64,000 bases of DNA, from NCBI RefSeq assembly GCF_001424875.1, contig NZ_LMCT01000010.1, forward strand, positions 13,206 through 77,205. The letters run 5' to 3'. The stretch comes from Kitasatospora sp. Root107 (GTDB lineage: Bacteria > Actinomycetota > Actinomycetes > Streptomycetales > Streptomycetaceae). The notes beneath the pieces are model-generated. The model was not told the DNA's origin, ran no database searches, and saw only the letters and a program-made list of their open reading frames with translations. Shown here piece by piece: positions 16,463 through 24,977 of this stretch. Position numbers and translations under genes: made by a program. How positions within the stretch are numbered: position 1 is the first letter of the stretch; each line of letters starts with the position of its first letter.

Positions 16463-18428
16463 CCGGCTCGGCTACGAGCAGGCCATCGACCACTCGGTCC
16501 ACGAGGTCGCCTACGCGGGTGCCCGTGAGTACCTCGACAACATCCCGGACCACATCCGCTGCGAGAAGTTCGAGTGGGATCCGGCGCTTCCGGTCGCGGA
16601 CCAGCTGCGCCCCTGGCTCGCCGGTCAGCCCCCGTACGACCGGATCATCGCCCGGCACGAGCTGCTCATCACGCCTGCCGCGGAGCTGCGGGCCGAGTTC
16701 GGCGTCCCGGGCATGCAGCCGCAGACCGCGCGCAACTTCCGCGACAAGGTCGCGATGAAGCACACGCTGGCCACAGCCGGGTTCCGGGTCCCGCAGTACC
16801 TGGCGGCCGACTCCCTCGACCCGGTCGGCGGCGCAACCGCACCGTGGCAGGGCAGGACCATCGTCAAACCGCGGGACGAGGGCGGAAGCCAGGGCGTGCG
16901 GCTCTTCGAGACCGTCGAGGAGGCATCCGACTTCATCCGTGCCCGCAGCCAGCAGGAAGGCGCCGGGTTCACGGCACGCTACGAGCTCGAGGAGTACGTC
17001 GAGGGCCCGATCTGGCACATCGACGGCTTCCTCTTCGAGGGCGAGGCCGTCGTCGTCCAGCCGTCCCGGTACATCGGGACACCGCTGCGCTTCGAGAACG
17101 GTGAGCCGAACGGCACGGTCCAGATCGACGACCCGGAACTGGCCGAGTGGGCCGTCGCGTGTGTCCGGGCGCTCGGCGGCGAGTCGCTCACCTTCCACCT
17201 GGAAGCGATCATGACCGCGGACGGCCCGGTCTTCATGGAGGTGGCGGCGCGCTGCGGCGGCGGCTACATCGTGCGCACCACCGAACTGCGCACCGGCGCC
17301 TACCTGCACACGCTCGACATGGCCTCGGACATCGAGGGCGAGCTGGCCACCCGGTTCATCGCCCCCGCCCGCACCGACCTGGGCTACGGCTTCTTCGTCT
17401 TCCCGGGCCACGTGTACGGCGGCGCCGAGGTCACCGTCCAGGTGCCCGACGGCCTGCTGGACGACCCGATAGTGCTGAGCCACCGGATGGCCACACCCGG
17501 CACAGCCACGCGGCTGAAGCACTCGTACCGGCCGGAGCACCTTCCGCTCTCCGGCGTGGTCGCGGGCACCGACCCGGCGGAGCTGGAGCGCTGGATCCGC
17601 CGGCTCTTCGACAGCACCACCGTGACCACCACCACCGGGGCCGCGCGCGCAGCGTACGACGGCACGGGCTGCGCCCCCGACGACCACGAGCTGGCCCACC
17701 GCCTCGCCGAGCAGGCCGGCGCCCTGCTCCTCGGACTGCGCACCGAGCCCGCCTTCGGTGATCCCGGGGCGCTCAAGGACCTCGGCGATGCCCGCTCGCA
17801 CGAGTTCCTGGTCGCGCAGCTGGCCGAGCACCGGCCGCTGGACGCCGTGCTCTCCGAGGAGGGCGTGGCCGACCCGGCCCGGCTCACCGCCGACCGGGTG
17901 TGGATCGTGGACCCGCTGGACGGCACCCGCGAGTTCGCCGAGGCCGGACGCGTGGACTGGGCCGTCCATGTGGCCCTCTGGTCCCGGGGCCGCCTGGTGG
18001 CGGGGGGCGTAGCACTGCCCGCCCAGGACATCACGCTCTCCACGGCCGCCACCCCCGCCACGCCGCCCGCCGCGGCGCGCGAGCTCGGCATCCTCGGCAG
18101 CCGTTCCCGGCCGCCGGCCTTCCTCGCGAGGGTCGCCGACCGGGTCGGTGCGGAGCTGGTCGGGATGGGTTCGGCCGGCGCCAAGACCGCGGCGGTGATC
18201 CGCGGCCAGGCGCGGGCGTACATCCACGCCGGCGGCCAGTACGAGTGGGACTCGGCGGCGCCGGCCGCGGTGGCGATCGCCGCCGGACTGCACGTCTCCC
18301 GCCTGGACGGCAGCCCGCTGCGCTACAACCTGGCCGACCCGTACCTGCCCGACCTGCTGGTCTGCCAGGCCGCCGACGCCCCGGCGCTGCTGGCGGCGAT
18401 CCAGCAGGAAACGCAGGAGCAGCAGTGA
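16428..18428 (+). CDS. ATP-grasp ligase fused to CysQ-like PAP phosphatase
   Basis: GTG at 16428 lies inside the MFS gene, after TCAGGGAGAA. The protein has 666 residues. Residues 1 to about 410 are an ATP-grasp carboxylate-amine ligase: TIVKPRDEGGSQGVRLF for ATP binding, then FMEVAARCGGGY with metal ligands. Residues about 415-666 are an inositol-monophosphatase-family domain with VDPLDGTREF (D495, D498) and EWDSAAP. The GTREF form is closer to CysQ 3'(2'),5'-bisphosphate nucleotidase than to inositol monophosphatase. The fusion joins amide-bond formation to removal of PAP, the by-product of sulfotransfer. I know of no standard protein with this architecture. Translationally coupled to cysC by GTGA. 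Confidence 0.85.
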   Translation: MRILVLHQNLFDRLGYEQAIDHSVHEVAYAGAREYLDNIPDHIRCEKFEWDPALPVADQLRPWLAGQPPYDRIIARHELLITPAAELRAEFGVPGMQPQTARNFRDKVAMKHTLATAGFRVPQYLAADSLDPVGGATAPWQGRTIVKPRDEGGSQGVRLFETVEEASDFIRARSQQEGAGFTARYELEEYVEGPIWHIDGFLFEGEAVVVQPSRYIGTPLRFENGEPNGTVQIDDPELAEWAVACVRALGGESLTFHLEAIMTADGPVFMEVAARCGGGYIVRTTELRTGAYLHTLDMASDIEGELATRFIAPARTDLGYGFFVFPGHVYGGAEVTVQVPDGLLDDPIVLSHRMATPGTATRLKHSYRPEHLPLSGVVAGTDPAELERWIRRLFDSTTVTTTTGAARAAYDGTGCAPDDHELAHRLAEQAGALLLGLRTEPAFGDPGALKDLGDARSHEFLVAQLAEHRPLDAVLSEEGVADPARLTADRVWIVDPLDGTREFAEAGRVDWAVHVALWSRGRLVAGGVALPAQDITLSTAATPATPPAAARELGILGSRSRPPAFLARVADRVGAELVGMGSAGAKTAAVIRGQARAYIHAGGQYEWDSAAPAAVAIAAGLHVSRLDGSPLRYNLADPYLPDLLVCQAADAPALLAAIQQETQEQQ

Positions 18429-18997
18429 CCCACGGCAACACCCCACACGAGCCCGGCGTGACCGAGCGCGGCGCCACGGTCTGGCTGACCGGCCTGCCCA
18501 GTGCCGGCAAGACCACGCTGGCCTTCGCGCTGGCCGAGCGGCTGCGTGCCGAGGGCCACCGGGTCGAGGTGCTCGACGGCGACGAGATCCGCGAATTCCT
18601 TTCCAAGGGACTGGGGTTCAGCAAGGAGGACCGGCACACCAACGTGACCCGGATCGGCTTCGTCGCCGAGAAGCTGGCCGCCAACGGTGTCAAGGTCCTC
18701 GCCCCGGTGATCGCCCCCTACGCCGACTCGCGGGCCGCGGTCCGCGAGCGCCATGCCTCCGAGGGCACCGCCTTCCTGGAGGTGCACGTCGCCACCCCCG
18801 TCGAGCTCTGCTCGGAGCGCGACGTCAAGGGCCTGTACGCCAGGCAGGCCGCCGGCGAGATCTCCGGCCTGACCGGCATCGACGACCCCTACGAGGCCCC
18901 GGCCGACCCGGAGCTGCGCCTCCAGACCCAGAACCGCACGGTCGCCGAATCGGCCGCCCAACTGCACACACTGCTCACTGAGAAGGGACTGGCGTGA
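18425..18997 (+). CDS. cysC: Adenylylsulfate kinase
   Basis: GTG at 18425 overlaps the upstream stop. The 190-residue protein has Walker A GLPSAGKTT (about 23-31), DGDEIREFLSKGLGFSKEDR, NVTRIGFVAEKL, and the family sequence EVHVATPVELCSERDVKGLY. It phosphorylates APS to PAPS. It forms a unit with cysD and cysN (overlaps of a few bases), supplying PAPS for the sulfotransferase at 11580. Confidence 0.95.
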   Translation: MTHGNTPHEPGVTERGATVWLTGLPSAGKTTLAFALAERLRAEGHRVEVLDGDEIREFLSKGLGFSKEDRHTNVTRIGFVAEKLAANGVKVLAPVIAPYADSRAAVRERHASEGTAFLEVHVATPVELCSERDVKGLYARQAAGEISGLTGIDDPYEAPADPELRLQTQNRTVAESAAQLHTLLTEKGLA

Positions 18998-19914
18998 CCA
19001 CCGTGACACCCACCCCCCTGTTCCACCCCACGCATCTGGACGCCCTCGAGGCGGAGTCGGTGCACATCTTCCGCGAGGTGGCGGGGGAGTTCGAGCGTCC
19101 GACGATCCTGTTCTCCGGCGGCAAGGACTCCATCGTCATGCTGCACCTGGCGCTCAAGGCCTTCTGGCCGGCTCCGGTGCCGTTCTCGCTGCTGCACGTG
19201 GACACCGGCCACAACTTCCCCGAGGTCATCGAGTACCGCGACCGGGTGGTCGCCGAGCACGGTCTGACCCTGCACGTCGCGCACGTCCAGGACTTCATCG
19301 ACGACGGACGCCTGGTCGAGCGCCCGGACGGCACCCGCAACCCGCTGCAGACCGTGCCACTGCTCGACGCCATCGAGCGCAACCGCTTCGACGCGGTCTT
19401 CGGCGGCGGCCGCCGCGACGAGGAGAAGGCCCGCGCCAAGGAGCGCGTCTTCTCCCTGCGCGACGAGTTCGGCGCTTGGGACCCGCGCCGCCAGCGCCCC
19501 GAGCTGTGGTCGCTCTACAACGGCAAGCACGCGGTGGGCGAGCACGTCCGGGTCTTCCCGCTCTCCAACTGGACCGAGCTGGACGTCTGGCAGTACATCG
19601 AGCGGGAGAAGATCGAGCTCCCCGAGATCTACTACGCGCACGAGCGCGATGTCTTCGCCCGGGGCGGCATGTGGCTGACCGCCGGCGAGTGGGGCGGTCC
19701 GAAGGAGCACGAGCCGACCGAGCGCCGCATGATCCGCTACCGCACCGTCGGCGACATGTCCTGCACCGGCGCCGTCGACTCCGACGCCGTCGCGATCGCG
19801 GACGTGATCGCCGAGATCGCCGCCAGCCGCCTCACCGAGCGCGGTGCCACCCGGGCCGACGACAAGCTCTCCGAGGCCGCCATGGAAGACCGCAAGCGCG
19901 AGGGGTACTTCTAG
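18994..19914 (+). CDS. cysD: Sulfate adenylyltransferase small subunit
   Basis: GTG at 18994 overlaps the cysC stop by 4 bases. The 306-residue protein matches CysD throughout: FSGGKDSIVMLHLALKAF is the PP-loop for ATP pyrophosphatase chemistry, followed by GGGRRDEEKARAKER and VFPLSNWTELDVW, and it ends in KREGYF as family members do. It makes APS from sulfate and ATP together with CysN. Confidence 0.96.
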   Translation: MTTVTPTPLFHPTHLDALEAESVHIFREVAGEFERPTILFSGGKDSIVMLHLALKAFWPAPVPFSLLHVDTGHNFPEVIEYRDRVVAEHGLTLHVAHVQDFIDDGRLVERPDGTRNPLQTVPLLDAIERNRFDAVFGGGRRDEEKARAKERVFSLRDEFGAWDPRRQRPELWSLYNGKHAVGEHVRVFPLSNWTELDVWQYIEREKIELPEIYYAHERDVFARGGMWLTAGEWGGPKEHEPTERRMIRYRTVGDMSCTGAVDSDAVAIADVIAEIAASRLTERGATRADDKLSEAAMEDRKREGYF

Positions 19915-19916
19915 CC

Positions 19917-21242
19917 ATGACCAGCACCACCGAAGAGCTCACCGCCACCTCGCTGCTTCGCTTCGCCACCGCCGGCTCCGTCGACGACGGCAAGTCAACT
20001 CTGGTCGGCCGTCTGCTTCATGACTCCAAGTCAGTTCTCGTCGATCAGCTGGAGGCGGTCAAGCAGGCGTCCCGTCGCCGCGGTCAGGAGAGCCCCGACC
20101 TGGCCCTGCTCACCGACGGCCTGCGCGCCGAGCGCGAGCAGGGCATCACCATCGACGTGGCCTATCGCTACTTCGCCACCCCCCGGCGCCGGTTCATCCT
20201 CGCCGACACCCCCGGCCACGTGCAGTACACCCGCAACATGGTCACCGGCGCCTCCACCGCCGAGCTCGCCGTCGTGCTGGTCGACGCCCGCAACGGCGTG
20301 CTGGAGCAGACCCGTCGGCACGCGGCCGTCGCCGCGCTGCTGCGGGTCCCGCACGTGGTCCTCGCCGTCAACAAGATGGACCTCGTCGGTTACGACGAAG
20401 CCGTCTTCGCCCAGATCACCGGGGAGTTCACCGCCTACGCGGCGCGGCTCGGGGTCAATGACATCGTCACGGTGCCGATCTCGGCACTGGCCGGCGACAA
20501 CGTGGTAGAGCCGTCCACCCACATGGACTGGTACACCGGACCGACCCTGCTGGAGCACCTGGAGACCGTCCGGGTCGACACGGACCCGGCCGACGCGCCC
20601 GCCCGCTTCCCGGTGCAGTACGTGATCCGTCCGCAGCGGGGCGAGTTCCACGACTACCGCGGCTACGCGGGCCAGTTGGCCTCCGGGGCGCTGCGCACCG
20701 GCGACACCGTCACGGTGCTGCCGTCCGGTCGGACCGGCACCATCAGCGGCATCGACGTCCTGGGCAGGTCGGCTGACATCGCGTCAGTCGGCCAGTCGGT
20801 CACCCTGCGCCTCGCAGAGGACCTCGACATCTCGCGCGGCGACCTCCTCGCGGCCGGTCCGCCGCCCCGGCTCACCCAGGACGTCGAGGCGACGGTGTGC
20901 CACCTGCACGACCGCCCGCTCAAGGCCGGCGACAAGGTACTGCTCAAGCACACCACCCGGACCGTGCGCGCGGTCGTCAAGGAGATCGCCTGCCGGATCG
21001 ACATCACCGCGCCGATCGAGGAAGGGGGGCTCGACCAGCACACCGACGTTCAGGAGCTGCGGGTCAACGACATCGGCAAGGTGCTGCTGCGCACCGCCGA
21101 GCCACTGGCCCTCGACGACTACCGGGACAACCAGCGCACGGGCTCGTTCCTGCTGATCGATCCGGCCGACGGCACCACCCGCACGGCCGGCATGGTCGGT
21201 ACCACCGGGCTCGTCACCCCCGACTGGCCACACCATGTCTGA
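19917..21242 (+). CDS. cysN: Sulfate adenylyltransferase large subunit (GTPase)
   Basis: ATG at 19917, two bases after cysD, gives 441 residues. GTPase motifs are in order: G1 GSVDDGKST, the switch region EREQGITIDVAY, G3 DTPGHVQYTRNM and G4 NKMD, followed by EF-Tu-like beta-barrel domains (about 230-441). GTP hydrolysis drives APS formation by CysD. No APS/PAPS reductase is present, so this set feeds sulfotransfer rather than cysteine synthesis. Confidence 0.96.
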   Translation: MTSTTEELTATSLLRFATAGSVDDGKSTLVGRLLHDSKSVLVDQLEAVKQASRRRGQESPDLALLTDGLRAEREQGITIDVAYRYFATPRRRFILADTPGHVQYTRNMVTGASTAELAVVLVDARNGVLEQTRRHAAVAALLRVPHVVLAVNKMDLVGYDEAVFAQITGEFTAYAARLGVNDIVTVPISALAGDNVVEPSTHMDWYTGPTLLEHLETVRVDTDPADAPARFPVQYVIRPQRGEFHDYRGYAGQLASGALRTGDTVTVLPSGRTGTISGIDVLGRSADIASVGQSVTLRLAEDLDISRGDLLAAGPPPRLTQDVEATVCHLHDRPLKAGDKVLLKHTTRTVRAVVKEIACRIDITAPIEEGGLDQHTDVQELRVNDIGKVLLRTAEPLALDDYRDNQRTGSFLLIDPADGTTRTAGMVGTTGLVTPDWPHHV

Positions 21243-22587
21243 TACCGATCTCTTCCGGTTGCTCGTCTCGCTCACGGTGCTGCTGCTCGCCGCACACTTC
21301 ATGGGCCGGCTCTTCACCCGGTTCCGCCAGCCCCCGGTGATCGGGGAGATCCTTGGCGGCCTCTTCTTCGGGCCCTCGCTCTTCGGCCTGATCGCCCCGC
21401 AGGCGCAGGCCTGGCTGTTCCCCAAGGCCGGACCGGCCTTCTCCGGTCTGACGCTGATCTACCAACTGGGCACCCTGCTCCTGATGTTCCTCGCGGGCAT
21501 CCAGATGCGGGCCGTCTTCTCCCGGCAGGACAGCCGCGCGGTGGGGATCATCGCGGTGGTCGGCATGGTGGTCCCGTTCGGCTGCGGGCTGTTCCTCGTC
21601 CGGGCGGTCGACCTCTCCACGTTCATGGGCCGGGCAGGAGACAGGACGGCGCTGATGCTGGTCATCGCCTGCGCGGTGGCGATCACCAGCATCCCGGTGA
21701 TCTCACGGATCATGATGGACCTCGGCATCGCCGACACGGCCTTCGCCCGGGTGGTGCTCTCGGTCGCCGTCCTGGAGGACATCGTCCTCAACGTGGTGAT
21801 CGCGATCACCCTCGGCATGGTCGCCCACGGCAGGCAGGACACCTTCGGGGCCTCGGCCCTGCTCGGTGTCGGCTCCGGTTACGGCTCCGCCGCGTACCAC
21901 GCGCTGGTCTCGGTCGTCTTCTTCGGCCTGGTGGCCACGGTGGGCACCGTCGTCCGCAGGATCCTCGCCGTCGGCCCGCGGGCCAAGGACGAGGACCGGC
22001 CCACCAGCCGGATCGCGGTCCAGCTCTCGCTGGTCCTCGCGGCGGCGGGCAGCTGCCTCTTCCTCGGCATCACACCGATGTACGGCGCCTTCGTCGTCGG
22101 CCTGATGGCCGGCTGGGGGCGCCCGCCGGGGGCCGCGGGAAGCGAGCCGGCCAAGGCCATCAGCGGCTTCGCGACCGGGTTCTTCATCCCGGTCTACTTC
22201 GCCGTCGTCGGCCTGAAGCTGGACCTCGTCCACTCCTTCGCGCCGCTGTTCACACTGCTCTTCATCGTGTTCGCCTGCGTGGTCAAAGCGGCGAGCGTGT
22301 ACGCGGGTGCCCGCTGGGCGCGGCGCTCGCCCGCCGACTCGGTGAACCTGGCCGTCGCGATGAACGCCCGCGGCGGACCGGGGATCGTGCTGGCCACGCT
22401 CTCGTACGACGCGGGCATCATCAGCGCGACCCTCTTCACCACCCTCGTCCTCACCGCCGTCATCACCTCGCTGATGGCCGGTTCGTGGCTGGAGCACGCG
22501 ATCGACCGCGGCCTCCTCTCCCGTACGACCCTCCCTGGCCCGCCCGTCGCCGATCGGCGGCCCGAACCGGTCGAGGTGGGCTCCTGA
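21235..22587 (+). CDS. CPA2-family cation:proton antiporter
   Basis: ATG at 21235 overlaps cysN by 8 bases. The 450-residue membrane protein has about 12 hydrophobic segments. RQPPVIGEILGGLFFGPSLFG near the N-terminus is the signature of the KefB/NapA-type Na+(K+)/H+ exchanger family. It lacks a C-terminal TrkA domain. Its translational coupling to cysN and to the APS-kinase-like gene suggests it works with the cluster (ion homeostasis, uptake or export of a charged species), but its substrate is unknown. Confidence 0.85.
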   Translation: MSDTDLFRLLVSLTVLLLAAHFMGRLFTRFRQPPVIGEILGGLFFGPSLFGLIAPQAQAWLFPKAGPAFSGLTLIYQLGTLLLMFLAGIQMRAVFSRQDSRAVGIIAVVGMVVPFGCGLFLVRAVDLSTFMGRAGDRTALMLVIACAVAITSIPVISRIMMDLGIADTAFARVVLSVAVLEDIVLNVVIAITLGMVAHGRQDTFGASALLGVGSGYGSAAYHALVSVVFFGLVATVGTVVRRILAVGPRAKDEDRPTSRIAVQLSLVLAAAGSCLFLGITPMYGAFVVGLMAGWGRPPGAAGSEPAKAISGFATGFFIPVYFAVVGLKLDLVHSFAPLFTLLFIVFACVVKAASVYAGARWARRSPADSVNLAVAMNARGGPGIVLATLSYDAGIISATLFTTLVLTAVITSLMAGSWLEHAIDRGLLSRTTLPGPPVADRRPEPVEVGS

Positions 22588-22982
22588 TGGACACCGTCTG
22601 CACCTGCCTGCCGGGTGCCACCCTGTGGCTCGACGGCCCCGCACGGCACGCGATGGCCGAGGACCTCGCGATGCGGCTGCGCGCCGACCAGCACCGCCGG
22701 GTGGAGGTGCTCGACGCCGAGGACGCGGGTGTCCCTTGCGAGCACCCGCACGCGGCCGCCGAACGGATCGGCCTGGTGGCCGAGATCCTCGCCCGCAACG
22801 GGATCCTCGCGGTCGTGCTGTCCGCCGCCGGCCCGACGGAGCGGGATGCGGCCCGAGCCCGCCACCAGCGCGCGGGCACTGCCTTCCTGGAGCTGCCCGC
22901 GGCCGGCCCCGGCATCCCGGCCCCGTCCGCCGACGCACTGCTGGCACTACTTGCGGAGCACGGCCTGGTCCTGGCCGACTGA
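22587..22982 (+). CDS. Degenerate APS-kinase-like protein without P-loop
   Basis: ATG at 22587 shares one base with the upstream stop. The 131 residues align in order with the CysC at 18425: ATLWLDGP matches ATVWLTGLP, RRVEVLDAEDA matches HRVEVLDGDEI, AERIGLVAEILARNGI matches TRIGFVAEKLAANGV, and RHQRAGTAFLEL matches RHASEGTAFLEV. The Walker A residues SAGKTT are replaced by RHAMAE, and the C-terminal APS-binding region is missing. It cannot bind ATP in the usual way and is probably a pseudokinase. The frame is intact and coupled, arguing for a retained non-catalytic role. Confidence 0.72.
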   Translation: MDTVCTCLPGATLWLDGPARHAMAEDLAMRLRADQHRRVEVLDAEDAGVPCEHPHAAAERIGLVAEILARNGILAVVLSAAGPTERDAARARHQRAGTAFLELPAAGPGIPAPSADALLALLAEHGLVLAD

Positions 22983-23027
22983 CCTTCCGCCACCCGAACT
23001 CTGCGTTATTTTCCGGGAGTTGATACC

Positions 23028-23885
23028 ATGTTCGAGAACCTGACGCTCGACTGCACCGGCCTGACGCCGGATCAGATCGAGCAGGCCACCATCGCCTCGG
23101 TCGCCGAGCACCGGCTCGCCTACCTGCGCAACTTCCCGCTCGATGTCGACCAGTACATCGGCCTGCTGTCGCGGCTCGGCGAGCTGTGCCCCAACTACGC
23201 GGCCGGCTCGACCAACGCGGCCTACGCTCTGCACCCCGCGATCAACATCGTGCGCTGCCGCGCCCCGCAGTCCGAGGGGGTCGAGCGCGTCCAGGAGAAG
23301 TCCGGCTCGCTGCCGATGCACTCGGGGCGCTCCTTCGCCCGCCGCCGCCCGCTGCACCTGGCCATGCTGATGGCCGACGCGGGCTGGCAGGACTTCGAGC
23401 GCGGCTTCAACGGCGAGTCCCTGATCGTGCGTTGGGGGGACGTGCTGCGCGAGATGCGGGTCCGCTACCCCGAGCACTGGGTCGAGGACCTGCGCGTGCT
23501 GACCGGCTACGCGATGAGCTTCCCCGCCTCGCACCTGGACGAGGACCCGTCCGAGCTGCCCTTCCTGTACGTCCCGGGCACCCCGCGGCGCACCCCGGCC
23601 CTGGACGACTACGCCGCCCGCCTGCCGCAGGACGTCGGCCGACTGCACAAGGCCGCCGAATCCATCAAGGGCGGGGAGCGCTGGTTCGAGGCGGTCGACC
23701 GCTTCAAGGACACGGCCAACGACCCCGCGGTCCAGCAGGTGTACGTGATGGCCGCCGGTGACGTCGTGGTGATCGACAACGACCGCTACGGCCACGGCCG
23801 CCAGGAGGTGGTGGCGGTGCGCACGGACGCCGACGGAGCCCAGTCGGTGAATCCGCGCGCCATCTGGAGCGTCAACATCGAATAA
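23028..23885 (+). CDS. Clavaminate-synthase-like Fe(II)/2-oxoglutarate enzyme, H-S-G variant
   Basis: ATG at 23028 follows GGGAGTTG. This 285-residue paralogue of the protein at 12890 shares LRNFPLDVDQY, PLHLAMLMADAGW and the distal GDVVVIDNDRYGHGR (His256). The proximal metal motif is M-H98-S-G100-R, so the Asp/Glu ligand is replaced by Gly, as in BesD- and WelO5-type halogenases. Both proteins keep an Arg in a C-terminal R-x-[IL]-W-S-V stretch that could bind 2-oxoglutarate. One may chlorinate and the other hydroxylate, or both may act in sequence. The fold assignment is firm; the reaction is inference. Confidence 0.8.
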   Translation: MFENLTLDCTGLTPDQIEQATIASVAEHRLAYLRNFPLDVDQYIGLLSRLGELCPNYAAGSTNAAYALHPAINIVRCRAPQSEGVERVQEKSGSLPMHSGRSFARRRPLHLAMLMADAGWQDFERGFNGESLIVRWGDVLREMRVRYPEHWVEDLRVLTGYAMSFPASHLDEDPSELPFLYVPGTPRRTPALDDYAARLPQDVGRLHKAAESIKGGERWFEAVDRFKDTANDPAVQQVYVMAAGDVVVIDNDRYGHGRQEVVAVRTDADGAQSVNPRAIWSVNIE

Positions 23886-23933
23886 CCGCGCCTGCCTCCG
23901 ACAACACATCAACACTCTTATCTGGAACGGGTC

Positions 23934-24977
23934 ATGAGCACAGTCATCGCGAGTTGTACGCGTGGAGCGCAGGCGCTCCCCGAGCGGCTGACGGCCGTCG
24001 AAGGCACTGGGCGGGCGGGCGATCTGGTCATCGCCCGGGTCGTGAAGGTGGGCGCCTATCGGGCGGTCGAGAACACCCACGGCCGGGACGTCCGGATCCG
24101 GGTCGGCGACGAGATCGTCGGCGTGCTGGGCGACCGCCACTCCACCACCTCGATCTACGGCGGGCTGCCCGAGGGCGGCCTGGCCGTCAAGGCCGGCACT
24201 CCCGCGGACCTGATGGCCGTCGGCGGCGTCATCGGCATCGCGGCCTCCTCCCCGGCCTCGCTCGGCACCGCGACCGCCCTGGAACTCGTGGGCCTGGCCG
24301 CCGACGAGGCCGGCCGGGTGGTGCGCCTTGAGACGCAGTCCGCACCCTCGGTCGCCGACACCCCCGTGGTGTTCATCGGCGGCACCGCCGCCGAGGTCGG
24401 CAAGACCACCTTCGCCGCGGCCCTGGTCAACCACCTGGCCACCCGACACGGCATGCGGGTGGGTGTCACGAAGCTGGCCGGCACCGGCCGGCTGCGCGAC
24501 CTGCTCACCCTCGCGGACGCCGGCGCGCACTGCGCCGCCGACTTTGTCGACGCGGGCCTGGCCACCACCTACGGCCACTCGGCCGAGGCCGTGGTCGGCG
24601 CCGCCCGGCATCTGGTGGGCCGGCTGACCGAGGAGGGCGCGGAGATCATCATCGCCGAGCTCGGCGGCGACCTGTGGGGTGCGGGCATCCCGAACATCCT
24701 GCGCGACCCCGGCCTGGTCGCCGCGGCCCGCGCGCTGGTCCTGGTGCCCTCGGACACCATGGCCTCGCTCGGCGCGGACACCTGGCTGGCCCAGAACGAC
24801 ATCACCATCCCGCCGGTGCACGGCGTGCCGCACCGCAACGTGATGGCCGCCCGCGAGCGGGTGGGCCGCGGCATGGGCGTCCAGCTCGTCGACCCGCACA
24901 ACGAGCAGGACATGACCCGCCTGGTCACCGAGGTCCTGCTCCCCACGCTCACCCGCACCGCGCCGGCAGGTGCCTGA
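23934..24977 (+). CDS. DUF1611/DgcN-like P-loop protein
   Basis: ATG at 23934 gives 347 residues. The N-terminal half (about 1-140) is Rossmann-like, and the C-terminal half starts with FIGGTAAEVGKTTFAAAL, the P-loop seen in the DUF1611 family, followed by ELGGDLWGAGIPNILRD. A member, DgcN, is described as an N-acetyltransferase for D-glutamate. By analogy this protein may N-acylate an amino acid or protect a toxic intermediate. That is inference. Its stop shares one base with the next start. Confidence 0.7.
   Translation: MSTVIASCTRGAQALPERLTAVEGTGRAGDLVIARVVKVGAYRAVENTHGRDVRIRVGDEIVGVLGDRHSTTSIYGGLPEGGLAVKAGTPADLMAVGGVIGIAASSPASLGTATALELVGLAADEAGRVVRLETQSAPSVADTPVVFIGGTAAEVGKTTFAAALVNHLATRHGMRVGVTKLAGTGRLRDLLTLADAGAHCAADFVDAGLATTYGHSAEAVVGAARHLVGRLTEEGAEIIIAELGGDLWGAGIPNILRDPGLVAAARALVLVPSDTMASLGADTWLAQNDITIPPVHGVPHRNVMAARERVGRGMGVQLVDPHNEQDMTRLVTEVLLPTLTRTAPAGA

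Noticed and set aside
12890..23885. Clavulanate or clavam biosynthesis, suggested by two clavaminate-synthase-like genes
   Set aside because: No beta-lactam synthetase, carboxyethylarginine synthase or proclavaminate amidinohydrolase is present, and both enzymes lack the metal-binding carboxylate of clavaminate synthase.
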